NCBI GenBank assembly: GCA_036346255.1 | Contig: CM070638.1 | Coordinates: forward strand, 38,812,394 to 38,876,393 | Origin: Ampelocalamus luodianensis | Taxonomy: Eukaryota > Streptophyta > Magnoliopsida > Poales > Poaceae | DNA length: 64,000 nucleotides | Direction of reading: 5' to 3' | Shown: positions 34,991-47,585 of the stretch, piece by piece | Position numbering within the stretch: the stretch's first letter is position 1 | How the letters are laid out: every line of letters begins with the position of its first letter | Notes under the pieces: model-generated | Database searches by the model: none | What the model was told of the DNA's origin: nothing | What the model saw: only the letters and a program-made list of their open reading frames with translations | Translations under genes and position numbers: made by a program

Positions 34991-36929
34991 CCAACTCCCT
35001 CACGTCCATCCCACATTCTCACGTCCCCACCTCTGCAACTCATTCCCCATTCCAAAATCGAAAATTCCAATCGGGAGGAAAGCACGCACTGAGGGCCAAG
35101 GGAGCTAGGGAGGCGCCGTCGATAGTCAGAGGAGGCGGGGGGTCGGGTTCGACGGAGGAGGCTGAGCAACGAGCACCCGAGCTGGTAGCCGAAGGAGGCG
35201 GGGGAGGCCAAGAGCCACCGAGCCCGAGCTCCGAGGAGGGAGCCCGAAGGCTGGGGGAGGCCAGGACTCAGGAGCCACCGACGTCGAGGCGGCAAGGCCT
35301 AAGGGGGGCGGGGGAGCGAGGTAGCCGGCCAGGAGCCCGTCTGTCAAGGAGGAGGCGATCCCGAGGACGAGGAGGAGCAAAGGATGGGAGGAGGCAAGGC
35401 GAGGAGAGGTCTGCAAAGCCTTTGTGGTTTTGGCGAGTGTGCGTCTGGGCCTCTGGCTCATGGCTTGCGTCTGGGGACTAGCCGAGGAGATAAAGCTTTA
35501 GAGTAGGAACTGAGGAGCTGAGGAATGAGGTGGCTTGCTGAAGCAAGTACTGTTCTAATTGTTGTTTCTTCGCTGGTATAAACTCATTACCTAATTAATA
35601 ATTTGTTTGTGTGTTAGAATATAGTATGGTACTTTGGTATATACTCAATTAGCAATTTGTTCGTATGTTTGCAATAATGGAGAAACGAATTTTGCGCTTG
35701 AATGTTCAGGGTCATTTGACTACAATTTGCTATTGTGTTACTAATTTTGATGTCCAGGCCGTTATCCACTGGAACCGTATTTATATGTTATGGATATGCA
35801 CTTTCCATTAGCGATGTACCTTTCTTGTATTTATCTCTTTTTGTTTTGCTTTTATTCATGTATAAATTTGATTGCACAAGAATACAAAACTATATTTGTC
35901 TCAAATTAGCTTAGTCATTCAAGACTTTGAGCATACCCTATATTTTAATCCTGACTTCATCGATGGTTGGAGCAGTCATCTCTAGCACTGTTGGTTGATG
36001 AGGTTGACATATAAAAGACGAGTTAGACTATTGTACATTGCCCTTATCTGCTTGACACATGAGGGTGCTTACGTACGTCACACAGCGAAATTTCTTGTAT
36101 GTTTCGCTAAATGAGCGAGCTCATGGGCTGCGCGGTTTTGTTCTATTTTCACTTTGTTGAAGATAACTTATGGCCTGCCGCTGCTTAGTTTCCTGAACAA
36201 TGAAGCATTGAAACTTATGCTTGCTGATTTCTTAGGATTCCTAGACTTGTTTTATTAGTGCCTTTGCACTCAACTTGGGCTTAAACCTCTATGGTTTCAG
36301 GAATGAATTTTGGATTTGTATAAAGGGGATTTAGCTTTGACACACAACAGGTAATTTTGCAAATTTACTCTGCTTTTTTTACAAAGTGTATATAATATAG
36401 GTGATGCGATGCGGCATAGAAGTGTTATATGTTAAGGGTGCTAGCCGAGTGCCCTGTGTTGCAACGGATATCAAATAAAACATAATATAAGTTCTAAACT
36501 TAGAAAACCATATGAAACAATGTGCATAAGGTAATTTATCCCTATGTATGAAAGTTTTACACATAATTTTCATCCAATCAACAAACACAGTCATATCACA
36601 AGCCACATGCACATATATCTAATAACACACAGAAGATTCTTCAAGTAACATATACATGTATCCATATATTTGTTCTCAAAAAGATCTCACTAACTCAAGA
36701 CGTTGGGAGGTAGATAACTGACTCACCACCGTCACTACCAAGTCTATTTTTAAGAATAGTAAAGATTTTTACTGTTTAGAAAAGGTACGTATCTAGTACA
36801 TAGAGTGTTTCTTCGTAGGATTGGTGAATTGAATCGTTACGAAAGAGCTATTATTTCACATCATCGAGCGATGCTACTGGTTGTCGAGGGTGCGTATTAG
36901 GTGAAAAAGCGAATCCGGTGAAAATCTGA
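34991..36929. other. No recognisable gene; GC- and purine-rich block at 35090-35470
   Basis: 35090-35470 is rich in GAGG, GGCGGGGG and GAGCC words on +. Frames in it give only Pro/Arg/Ser-rich low-complexity peptides with no domain. It could be the 5' leader of a lost gene or the edge of a transposon. The rest to 36929 is AT-rich with no feature I can support. Confidence 0.4.
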
Positions 36930-37266
36930 AAATTTTGATTTTCACCAAATTTCAAAATTTCAAAAAATTCTTAAACAATTACTGCATGTGGTGGATCATG
37001 TGTTCAACATTTCTGTAAAATTTCAAGGTCAAACTTAATCGTATTTGCGAGATACAGAAAAGACAAATTTTGTCTATAATAATGTTCAAATAGTGTTTCA
37101 GTATTTCAGCAAAAAAATTATCTTTTTTTTGTATCTCACAAATGCAATCGAGTATGATCTTGAATTTTTTGCAAAGATGTAGAACATATCCTCCACTACA
37201 TTTGGTAATTGTTTGGAATTTTTTGAAACTTCTAAGTTTGGTGAAAATAAAAATTTGATGCAGATT
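36930..37266. repeat. Long imperfect foldback, probable MITE
   Basis: The left arm from ATTTTCACCAAATTTCAAAA (about 36938) and the reverse complement of the right arm (ending near 37260) share ATTTTCACCAAA, TTTCAAAAAATTC, AAACAATTAC, ATGT(G/A)GTGGA, TTTGCGAGATAC/TTTGTGAGATAC and more, over about 150 bases per arm, with a short centre near 37095. As RNA it would make a long imperfect hairpin of the kind that feeds small-RNA production. No clear target duplication was identified. Confidence 0.65.
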
Positions 37267-38689
37267 GTAATACATTATATATGCATGGACTTACAGTAGC
37301 TCTTTGTCTTCCTGATTTGATTGTGAGTTGAATAATGAGGTGTTGTTTCCCTATTGGTATGTTTAAACAATCTTGTTAACTGGTACTAAGCATATGTACT
37401 CGTCGAACAATAACGATGTTTCAGGATTAACTGAATGTTATCTATCTTCTATCTCTTCTCATTAATAGGTAGCTGCACTTATGATGAAGCAATAATGCAG
37501 TACATTGAAAGCTATGCCTGATTGCCTATTAGCATTAGGACTGATGGAAGCAGACTTATACAGAGATAGCATTAAGTAAACTGCATGTCTCCTTCGAAGT
37601 ACTTGGCATTGTCACCATGAGAGCAGGTACAACTACCTACTCAAGCTGCTGTCTGTCTTGAGTTAATATGTTGTGTCATTGAACTACTAGATGGCCATTC
37701 AATGTGATATTTGTTCATGTGCCTGTTTGATTCTAAAAATTTTCCAAGTCTGAAAAGCTACAGGTGTTTAGTCTTAGATATAATTGTGCATATTCAAAAT
37801 ATAACTAGTTGCATAATGATCCGAATTAAAGCTAGATGAATAAGTCTTCCTGCTGACCAAAACAGTAGTAAAACAAAGCATCTTAGCTACTTTTTGCATG
37901 TCATATGCTAGGTAGTTGGAGCTCAGTAAGTTTAGAATGTTTTGGTCAGCTATGTTATAATATTGCTCTATATCTTGCTTTTTGTACAGAAGACAAGCAA
38001 GAAAGAGCAAGTTTGTTCAAAGATTTCTTATTCATGGCACATTGGGGCTATGCTGTTTTGCAATTAAGGTAAATGCTCTGTCTGTCTCTCCCCCATTCTG
38101 AAGTAATTAATCTAAGTACTCTCTTGTGGAAAGTGGACACTGGACAAATTCCTAGAGATTCATTAATTTAAACATGTGGTGCCTATTACATTAATTGGAT
38201 AACATAAGATGCTGTTCATTCCGATACTTGTTCATGTGCCCATTTGATTTCGGAAACGTTTTCAAGTATGAGAAACTGCATATTCTAGTTGTAGCTACTA
38301 GCTAACCGCATGTATAACTTTATGAAAATATACTTGTTAAGATATGTGCAACAGACATGAGCACAATCCAAGTCCATATTGTGTTGCTGGAGGCGGAGAA
38401 AATGAAAGTCGGTTGACATGTATGAAGATTAGTATGTGAGATGAATGATAGGTACTTCACTTGTATGAATGGAAGACTAGTTAGCCCTCTTGATGTAAAT
38501 GTGTTTCCTAGGAAATATTGATAAGATGTCATGTTTTCATTGTCGAATGTAATGTGGGCATTTGATTCATGGAAGCTATTGGTGCATGTGTTATGTGGGT
38601 CTGAATATGTATGACAATGGGAGTAATTCAGTCAGCAAACTGTGTATTTAGTTTTTTTTTTTAATACTTCATTTTTCCTGTCCGTGTTA
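37267..38689. other. No recognisable gene
   Basis: AT-rich sequence without domains, repeats above background, or RNA genes that I can support. Confidence 0.5.
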
Positions 38690-38988
38690 CTAATCCCGTC
38701 AGGGATATATGAAATCCCTACCGGGATGAGCCGACAATAATATGCCCATTAGATTGTTCAACAAACCTGACATGGATGCATTTTGCTGATGGCCAACCGA
38801 CAAGGATATATCAGTCGTGAATATTTTTCCTGACAGGTCACTATCAGCCAAATTGAATTTCCATGTCAAGCTATGCCCGAGGGTTATTGCCTGACAGCTG
38901 CACATTAGGAAAAAAAAATTCCTGTTGGTTTTTCCCTTTTTTTCCTGACGGTTTTTGGCCATCACTAAACATCGGAAGTCTGGTAGTG
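38690..38988 (-). mobile_element. Terminal fragment of a CACTA transposon
   Basis: Read on the minus strand the right edge is CACTACCAGACTTCCG (38988 downwards), a typical CACTA terminus, followed by subterminal short repeats of the CCTGACAG, CCGACAAGG and CCCGTCAGGG kind in both orientations back to about 38695. AAG at 38989-38991 would be the 3-bp target duplication. I did not find the opposite terminus, so only one end remains or the other lies in diverged sequence. Confidence 0.65.
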
Positions 38989-39351
38989 AAGCAATAAATT
39001 GAGTAAAAATGACCCTATTTCATTCGATCATTGATTCTGGATCCAAGGGCCAAACATATTTGTGATCATTCTTGATTAATCAGACTTGAGCTAAATCCTT
39101 CCCAACTATCAGGACGTTATATGAATCGTGTTTCTAAAGAGAAGCAAGAGGGGTGCTAGGTGCGGTGGGTTCTCGATCAGTACTATCTTTTTCCCTTCAC
39201 AAATCGTTGAAAAAGAAGTCTGTGAATAAAGAAAACCCATTCAAAACAATATGGAGTACTAATCTCCTCTACATCCACCATAATTCTTCACATTAAGCAC
39301 TACATTGATTAAGAAGATCTAAGGATATGAACAATAGTTTTTCTCTTAGGA

Positions 39352-39473
39352 CTTGTTTGTATACATTGTAATCCGACTCATTCCCTTCGGATTGATTCGG
39401 AATTTGAACTAAAATTCCTTTCAATCCGAAGGTTTTGGTTCTAATCCCTTCATATCCAAACAAACCCTCTGGG
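39352..39473. repeat. Small MITE with terminal inverted repeats
   Basis: The left end AGGACTTGTTTGTATA and the reverse complement of the right end (AGGGTTTGTTTGGATA) match at 13 of 16 positions. A second inner inverted pair is CTTCGGATTGA and TCAATCCGAAGG. About 120 bp, fully foldback. Confidence 0.6.
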
Positions 39474-39479
39474 CTGTCT

Positions 39480-42395
39480 TTAAAGGCTTCAACTCATCTA
39501 TAGACAACTTTAGAGACAACATCTCTAACAATTATCTATAAAATTATTTATTTTTAACACAATTTCTCCCTTACACACTCACCATTTAGAATATATAGTT
39601 TGTGTGCTCAGTTTGTCTCTTATATAAGAGATGACACATGACACATTCTCTCTTCATATCCTCTCCCCTCTAAGTAGAATTTTAAATGACATAACAGGTA
39701 CGAGACGGCTGAAGTGATCGCTATTGGAGATGCCCTAAACCCAAAACAGTCTATCGCCAGCATTCAATAAACATTTTGCAACAATCTTTTTTCCAAAGAT
39801 TTTTTTTTTTGCATTAATTTTCTTAAGTGCACCACTCATCACTCATTTTAAGTTCGGAATATAAATGCACTGATTAATTGCCCCTCTGCCTATACCTCTA
39901 GCCCCATCTCTCTCGCACACGCCAACGGCACTCGCTCAGAAACACTTGCTCATTTGATGGCATTAAATGTTCAAAGCCAAGACAATCCTGTGATCCATTG
40001 AATTTGGGGGCAATCAAGCCAGCGGCTTGAAATACTGTAGAGGTTGACCATATTAAGAGAGTGAATAGTACTGTGGAGATCTTTACTGTAGTGTAATTTT
40101 GTATTACTTGCTCCCGTCCTTTGATTCTTGATAAGACATTAGAGATTGTTCTTAACGCTGATGCACCGCATAAGCTCGTTGATTCTCAATCCGGGCATTC
40201 TCAAAAATAAATTCTATGGAAGAGGGTCTCAAGTGAGGTTTTATACATCTGTCGTCTATCAAGAGAGAGAAAGAAGAAGAGGATCAGACGATAGAGGCCT
40301 CTCGGTGAGACTCTCTCTGTAGAATTTGCTTCCGGCATTCTCCGGGGGCACCCAGCATCGGTCACTGTGCCGGCTGATCTTGATCGAGCTTGTGCACAAG
40401 TAAAATCGATGAGGTTGCATGTGGCTCACTGGCTCGCTCCATGGTCCAGTACTGTATAGCAACAGCACAAACGAATGGGCTCCAAGCCTTGCATGTATAT
40501 TCCAATTCCATCCTGCTCACGAAATGTTGAGGATGTGATATTACGTTGACGGTAATATGGTTATCACTTGGTGAAATGAACGGTTATCTTTGAGTTGATG
40601 ATGTGGCATAATGATTGAGTGCACTTTTGATCACTCAATTTTACACAAAAGATGGAGAGAGAAAATTCAAAACTTTTAGGACTCAGAAGGGCTGTTTGAA
40701 TATCAGGTTTTATAAAATCAGCTAGTGCTAATTTTTAGGGAAAACAATATGAAAGGATCGTACGGCATCCGTTAAATTGAATATGGTTAAGTACAAAAAA
40801 AACTTGTTTTAAGAATAACATGAAGCCATGTTGTCCTAACTCTTATAATGATAAGTTGAACCAAAAATATATTTGACATGTTTTTATAAATTAAAACAGG
40901 AAGAGAGTAAATTTCAAAACACATTTTTGGCACATAGAGCTTTTAATAATATACGTACTTACCATGTTAGCACGCATGCATGTTGACACCCCGTAACAGA
41001 AAGAAATAAGAACTTAGAAAATGTTTTGAAATATTCTCCGCATATATGGGTCCATAGATTTTGCTGCCTCTTTTCATCTGCATTCGAAAAACTACCAAAC
41101 ATAACGTCAAGATGAACAAATGAACCGCAAAACTAAAAAAAAAAGGAGGATGGCAAAAGGCGCTTGCAATGAAGTTTAAGCCAGAATAAAGCAGCTCGCT
41201 AGTGAAGAATAAAGTGATGGGGATCTGCAAAGATGGAGGAAAACAAAAAGGAAAGCAAGAATACACATAATTGCAGCACCAGAGCTAGCCCGGCTATGAA
41301 TGAACCAACCATGCATGAAGAAGGAAAGGAAAGAGAAAAAAGGGAGAGCCAAATAAATTCAGAGAAAGCTAAGGATCCATGCATCTTTAATCCTTTCCCC
41401 TTGAGACAGATACTCTTGGATCGTCCAACCTTATATTGTTCCAAAGATCATATCTAGGATGAACATTCTTCGTGATCTAGGGGACATTCAGTTGATAGAA
41501 AGAAAAAGGAGGGTGTCTTGTTTGTACCTTAAAGATCATTCTGTGTGCACTTTGCATGCTTAGCACTTTATATATTCACCACCAAAAGAAGTGATTAGGA
41601 CCTTTCTCCCTACAGGAAAAAGGGAATCTTACTCCTAGGTCATAATTTAATCCTAATTGATTCCATCATGTACCCTAAGTGCAGCTTTGAGTTGTTAAAG
41701 AAAGACTTGACAAATTTCTTTCTAGGCAGAGGAATGTTGTGCAGTGAGAGGACAACACCACTCGCTAGTCACTAGGTTTGCACACCCAACAACTCATTCA
41801 GACAGACAAAAAAGAAAGTTGCAGGATCCAAAGCTTTGGTTAAGTGGGCCTGAGGACAGTAATAACTTTGCACAACCCAAGGTGATGCAGTAGGTGCTAC
41901 CTCAAATAATGCAAATGGCCAATGATAAGAATATTTGAGATGGCATCTTGTACCTATGTGCATGACGCAAACTAAACTAAGTGTCGTATGGGCATGATGC
42001 AAACTAAACTAAGTATAGGCCTTGCTTAATTAGTACTACATAAGGGAAAGTGGTAAATTAATGCTCCCCCCATCTCGGTTGTTAGTTGCTAGCTTCTGGG
42101 ATTCAGAGCCTGAAATTGCAATGCTGTTGTTGATTTCCAGGAAGCATAAGATGATTGGTTAGTGGTGTGGCCATGGGGGCTGGTCATGGGGGGTATCATT
42201 AGGACAGAAGGAATGGTCAACTCTTCGGGCACAATGATGCAACCTGTGTGATACAGACAAACCCACTATGCTCTGCTACAGTCTGGTGACTGATGCTGCT
42301 AATACTGTTACTTATACCACTATAATTGGTGCCTAAGTCGGATATATACATATATATTTACTGACAACTGATTAGAAGAAGGTAGTACATGTTCT
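39480..42395. other. Intergenic, no gene supported
   Basis: 39480-39750 looks like a further degenerate MITE (ends around GGGCTGTC and GGAGATGCCC) but the terminal repeats are too poor to call. A 32-base period duplication (CATGA(C/T)GCAAACTAAACTAAGT at 41961 and 41993) is clear. Frames here are short, A/T-biased and unrecognised. Confidence 0.5.
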
Positions 42396-42457
42396 GTTAG
42401 CAACGTGGACCTACGAATTAGTAGTTGTTAGCAACGTGGACCTACGAATTAGTAGTT
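42396..42457 (+). repeat. Exact 31-bp tandem duplication
   Basis: Two identical 31-base copies starting GTTAGCAACGTGGACC lie head to tail. A recent slippage event, or an assembly duplication. Confidence 0.9.
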
Positions 42458-43699
42458 GGGATTTACTCATGGTAGGATGGTTAAGTGGTAGGACGAAAAT
42501 AGAGGAGTGCTATTGAGATAAAGTTATCATGAGAGTATTAGTAGGGACAAAGTTATCATAAGATGAGCTAGCAAACACACATTTAAATGTCATGTGCAAT
42601 TCAAGCTGATATAAAAATTATGAGGAACAAAGTTAAAAGAAAATGTATTAAATATAGTATCTTAATAATGGATAGTGTGTTTCCAAACCCCAAAAATATG
42701 CATAAGTACCAATCTTAAGAACAAAATTAACTAGATTTGTTATGCAAATAATGACAGATGTACTGGAAGGGTACGGTGAGCAGAGCTGAGTTTTGGCTTA
42801 TTTGGTATTGTTTGCTGTCGAAATAGCAAATGTACCCCCATCTAGAGAAAAAAACCAAAATGGCACCGCAGACGCACTGGCAGGCGACATGTGTCACCTA
42901 CCGCATGCACGTTGTCCGAATCCCCCTTGCCGAGCCACCCGGTCGCCTCGTTGTCCCCCTGTATTCCATACCGATTGTTATTTGCGCATATGAATGGAGT
43001 ATAATGTAGTGTACAAGCTATAGAAGGAAATACACAACAAATATGGTGCGGATTGGACCATTTTTGGTACATGTGATAATACATAGGAAGTCAAGCATAA
43101 AAAATAGGCACCTCTGGAGTGAAATGACAAAAATATTTTGATATATGGTTGGCATGCGCGTTGTTGTCACGATTGTAATGTTTGCAAAACTGATTCCTTT
43201 CGAATAAGATAACGAAATATTTTAGAATTAAATTTAAAAGACTTCATAGTGTAGTTGCGAATTACCTGGTGTGAAGGGTTTGGTTACATGTATTAGAAAC
43301 GACAACATGCACGAATCATCAAACCGATCTACACCTAGGATATATGTGCATCTTTTTGGAATCATTAAAAAGGTTGATCGAACAAAGCTAGTCTTGCCGC
43401 CCATCGTTGCCTTCCCTTATCTCATGCGCACTGGGCATGGCTAGTCCTGCAGGCGATCTGTATGGTGAAACGAGTTGGAAGATGGAATGATGTTAGCATA
43501 ACATAAGGCCAAATCAATAATCAGGACGCAAATTAAACATAACTTACCTATTCAATCCACAGTGCGCCTGGGCGATGGGAAGCTCTAGGACGGTAGTCGG
43601 TCTCACTAGCAGGAGTCTTCCTCTTATCTATCGTGTGCTTGGCTCGGACGTCCTTAGTGTGTTGTTCGGCGCTCTTGGGTTCCATCACCGTGTTTCACT

Positions 43700-44120
43700 T
43701 GGGTTCCCCACTATCGGGTACATAAGGTTCTAGCGGTGGAAGGTCTTGGGTGGCAGTACATCGTTGAACATGTGTTTCTGCTGAATGAATGTCATATCGT
43801 ACTTGTCTATGCCATTGATCCATTGGAAGAAGAAGTAACTCTCCTATGGTTGCCATTATACATGGATAAAGTTAGCGATATGTGGAATGCAAAGTAAAAT
43901 ACGAAAAAACGATGTGTCTATGAGATTCTCTTATGTGGATATCCTCACACGTGTAGTACACCTGGGCGGCGATTGCCTGGTGTATGGATAGAATGATCCA
44001 AGCCAGGTTTTGGTAGTTGCACCGTAGGCATGGAAACCCTAGTGGTATAGGTGCATACTTCAACGAACAATTTCGGTAGGCTCTCGCCTTCTCGGCAAGC
44101 CACTTGCGCTTTTACGGCAT
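43700..44120 (-). pseudogene. GRF-type zinc-finger-like MULE cargo gene, broken
   Basis: A minus-strand TATA box (GCTTATAAAA, 44273-44282) precedes an ATG at 44120. The frame MP-stop-KRKWLAEKARAYRNC runs on into IPLGFPCLRC and AQVYYTCEDIHIRE. After a likely intron ending ACCATAG at 43844 it continues ESYFFFQWINGIDKYD, ending at a stop near 43740. The order CxxC, Tyr-Tyr-x-Cys, Phe-Phe-x-Trp matches the GRF zinc-finger plan (a small DNA- or RNA-binding fold). A premature stop at codon 3 and another near the end make it a pseudogene. The family call rests on motif order only. Confidence 0.45.
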
Positions 44121-44272
44121 CTCTGCATTGCCTGAGATCTCTACAAGGGCGACCTAATGTTATCCTCTAGCTCGCTCCCTTCTCTCTCCTTCCTCTCTGT
44201 CCTGTGAAACAAGTTGGAGTGAAGTGTTTGCTGTGGTGGTGTAGTGTTCTCCTCCAGCTCTCTTGTCCCTCC

Positions 44273-44282
44273 TTTTATAAGC
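44273..44282 (-). promoter_or_regulatory. TATA box of the zinc-finger-like MULE gene
   Basis: GCTTATAAAA on the minus strand, about 150 bases upstream of the candidate ATG, followed by a purine- and pyrimidine-rich leader. Confidence 0.5.
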
Positions 44283-44327
44283 GGATAGGGTGTAGTACTG
44301 ATGGTGAAAATTATGACGAATGATAGG

Positions 44328-44962
44328 GTGGGATGGCCGGTGAGTGATGTCTACTACTGCAAAGGCTGGTCTGTGTTGTCATTTTGGTCTGAAAGGTGTA
44401 GTGGCAGAGTGTGGTCAATTCATTTTGAAAAGGTGGGATAGCTGGTTGGTGGTGTCTACTCACAGCGAAAAGCTGGTCCGGGTTGTTAATTCGGTATGAA
44501 AAGGTGTCCTGGCATTGTGCGGTCAATTCGGTCTAAAAGGTGAGACAGCTGGTGAGTGTTGTCCACTCGCTGAGAAAAGTTGGTCTGAATTGTCAATTCA
44601 GTTTGAAAAGATGTCCTAGCAGTTTGCGGTCTATTCGGTCTTAAAAAGTGGGATGGCCGGTGAGTACTGTCCACTCACTAAGAAAAGTTGGTCCAAGTTG
44701 TTAATTCGGTTTGAAAAGGTGTCCTAGCAATGTGTACTCAATTCAGTTTGAAAAGGTGGGACTGCTGATGAGTGTTATCCACTCACTAAGAAAAGCTCCT
44801 TCGGATTATCAATTCAGAGTGAAAAGGTGTCTTGATAGTGTGTGGTCATTTTTTTCTAAAAGGTGGCACGGTAGTGTGTGGTCTATTTGTTCTGAAAAGG
44901 TGGGATGGCAAGTGAATAGTGTCTACTCACAGCGAAAAGGTGTAATGGCATTTGTCACCTGA
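44328..44962 (+). repeat. 108-bp minisatellite, about 5.5 copies
   Basis: Units start at 44328, 44433, 44540, 44648, 44756 and 44900 with GTG(G/A)GA(T/C) followed by GCTGGTGAGTG-type sequence. Unit lengths are 105, 107, 108, 108, 144 (with an extra half unit) and a partial last copy. Each unit itself holds two related halves around GAAAAGGTG. Copies differ by about one base in eight by eye. The array lies between the PMD gene and the zinc-finger-like gene in the MULE. Confidence 0.9.
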
Positions 44963-46229
44963 ATTTTGGTATTATAATCTTATGCAAAATATGGTACTTA
45001 GACTCAGGTTGTTATTCTATTGTTGTAGTGTAATGTTTTGGGTCTATGTTGAATTTATAATACAATTGTCCCTTGTCATGTTATGTGTATAAAAATCTAG
45101 TTGCTAAAAGTTAAAGACCTCTTGCAATTCATACAAATCTGGTACAACATAACTGTATAATATCCTGGATACATACACACATAATATATACAATATGATT
45201 ACATACGGACTGATATGAAGCAAGTACATGTGCAATGCAAAGAAGTACAATGGTACACTACGGGCTAAAACATGGCTCACTTGTATGAGCCACTCTATGC
45301 TCATTGTGTCTACGTTGGTGTTCTGGTCTTGCGTTGAACATGTCATGTGGGGTACGTCAACCGGTCCAAAGAGCGTGTGTGGAGAACGTAGGGAGACCGT
45401 TGAGTTGGCTGAGGTGCTCCAACAAGCTAACTCTGGCCAAGCCAAGTATGTCCAAGCTCAGTGTCAAGCTAAGTAATGCCAAACTGGCTACCACCTGCAA
45501 TCATGTCAGTAATAAACGACTCTATGAATCCCCTCGGAGCCATGGCCCCCAAGTACGATGTACGAATGGTCGTCGGTGCGGCAGAGCTCTGGCCGTGAGG
45601 TACGATGTACCAACGACCCCAGTTGTGGTAGAGCTCTATCCATGTTGGTACCCGGTAGTTGTGTGCTCGCTGTGGTGCTGCGATGTGACGCCTTGGTAGT
45701 GGTCACAATACTTCTCACTGTAGGTTAGCGGCACCCTAGGTGGTACGGTCCAAATCTGAGTATCATGTAGCCCTACATAGGAGTAGCTGGGAAGACCATT
45801 TCTTCATTAGTTGATTCGTCGTCACCCCCACGCCCAATAGAAGGCCGGAAGATGGAATGATGTTAGCACAATGTAAGGAAAAATTAATAATCAGGACGTA
45901 AATCGAACATAACTTACCTCCTCGATCTGCAGTGCGGATGACTGACAATGAGCGCTAGGACGGCCGCCAATCTCACTGGGTTGTGTAGTATCTCCTCCAT
46001 CCGTGGGCGGGCGTACAGACATTGATCGCACCAGTGATGCATTTAGACGGACATGTGATTGGAAGATGGCATGTTGTTAGCATAACCTAAGGCAAAATAA
46101 ATAATCATGATGTAAATTGAACATAACTTAGCTCTTCGATCTGCAATGTGGATGACCAACAGGGAGCGCTAGGATGACCACTAGTCTCACTAGGTTGTGC
46201 CGACCTAGACAGGGAGCTAGGTCGGTTCA

Positions 46230-47585
46230 CTTAGTAAGCAACTTGAAGCACGTCATGTCTCGTTGGACCATAGCTCAAGTTCTTGACGATCTTCTTGGTA
46301 TCCTCGTAGATGGACTTGAGAATCCCGAGAAGCCCACAAACGGTGTGACCGCTCCCGTGGAGGACGGACCTGGATGCGCTTGAGATTCGCTGGGCCCAAT
46401 CGAACTGAAGTGACACAGAAGAGCTGTTGAGTAACAAATAATAAAAATATCATGTTTGAAGCCAGCATAAGTTGTGAGTGTTTTACAGTGCCGTCACACC
46501 GCGAAGCTCCGTGTCGATCGAAGGAGCGCTGAAGCCTCTCTTGGTACGTAACATGCTCCGGACACTCCGGCAGAGGACGAATGAGTCTAGTGCACACCCA
46601 TGGCACGTACTACTCCATGTACTCATGGTAAGTACGAATGTCGTACGGCCGCTGCTCATGTAGACCCCGTGTGTGCACTGTCTCTGCCCACGCTGTAGTC
46701 CATTGTTGTTGTACTGCCTGCTAGTCCTTAGCATGTCGGCCCTTCCTCGATTGCCTATATTTGGGAAGGATATATGTGAGAAGAACTGATGTAGGAGGCA
46801 ACGGTAAACGTTAATCGGATGGAGTTGCACTTGTAGGTGCGCAGCTCGCTGGAGCATCCTCCCGTCGGGGGGGGGGGGGGCAATGCAACCTCGAAGGTGG
46901 GCCGTCCAATAGGGAAGTGCTCCCAACTCTACAACTGTAACAACACGTAGCATACGGGAAGGACCAATTTCTCATCAGCGATGTGGATGTAGCTAGGGTA
47001 CACCCATTCACCCTGTTTGCTGAGAAACAATGCCCAACCGAAAAGAAACTACAGGTACACGACGTAGTGTGTTCTAACAACCTCATCTGGTGCATCCTTC
47101 GGGCATTCACTAAATTGCCTAAGCCACATCTGAGAGACACCACGGGCCCTCTCTAAGATAGGTAGACCAAACCGATGTGCCAAGCGGACCTTCCAGTTCG
47201 CTGACCTAGGGAGTGGAACAAGTGTGGCTCCCATGATCGGTAGACCGGTTAAGAAGGACACATCCTAGAGAGTGATTGTCATCTCTCCCCACTGAAAGTG
47301 GAAGGTATACATCTCGGGTCTCCTTCTGTCAATAAGTGCCAACATGAGACACCTGTCCAGTGTGAAGTAGCGATCGATGTTGAGCATCCTGGTAAAGAGC
47401 AACAAGCCCATGTCCTGAAGGAGTGGGACGTAGCGAGGGTCAAGGGGCCAGTGATGCCTAGCTGACCTAAGGGTAACGGGTGGAGGACCATCCCCCGTGA
47501 TCCACAATATGCTACGGTGATGTTCATCGTAAAATGGTTCGAGTGACTCCAGTAGAGGAGGATTAGCCCCGGTCCCTCTCACCAT
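46230..47585 (-). pseudogene. Plant mobile domain (PMD / MAIL1-like) gene, broken
   Basis: ATG at 47585 (VRGTGANPPLLESLEPFYDE), then the PMD core: FTLDRCLMLALIDRRRPEMY, TFHFQWGEMTITL, a TAG stop, DVSFLTGLPIMGATLVPLP, and RFGLPILERARG. After a frame change there is LFGWALFLSKQGEWVYPSYI. A 14-base G run at 46867-46880 marks another frame break. C-terminal motifs EYVPWVCTRLIRPLPECPEH and SIYEDTKKIVKNLSYGPTRH (ending near 46235) match the tail of MULE-borne PMD proteins. PMD proteins (host members MAIN and MAIL1) act in nuclear silencing and genome stability. MULE lineages carrying them are known. At least one stop and two shifts break it. Confidence 0.75.

Noticed and set aside
42780..42820. Search for a 9-11 bp target duplication of the MULE
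   Set aside because: No matching words found between the left flank (GTTTTGGCTTATTT) and right flank (AACTAATCCTAAAA), so none is reported.
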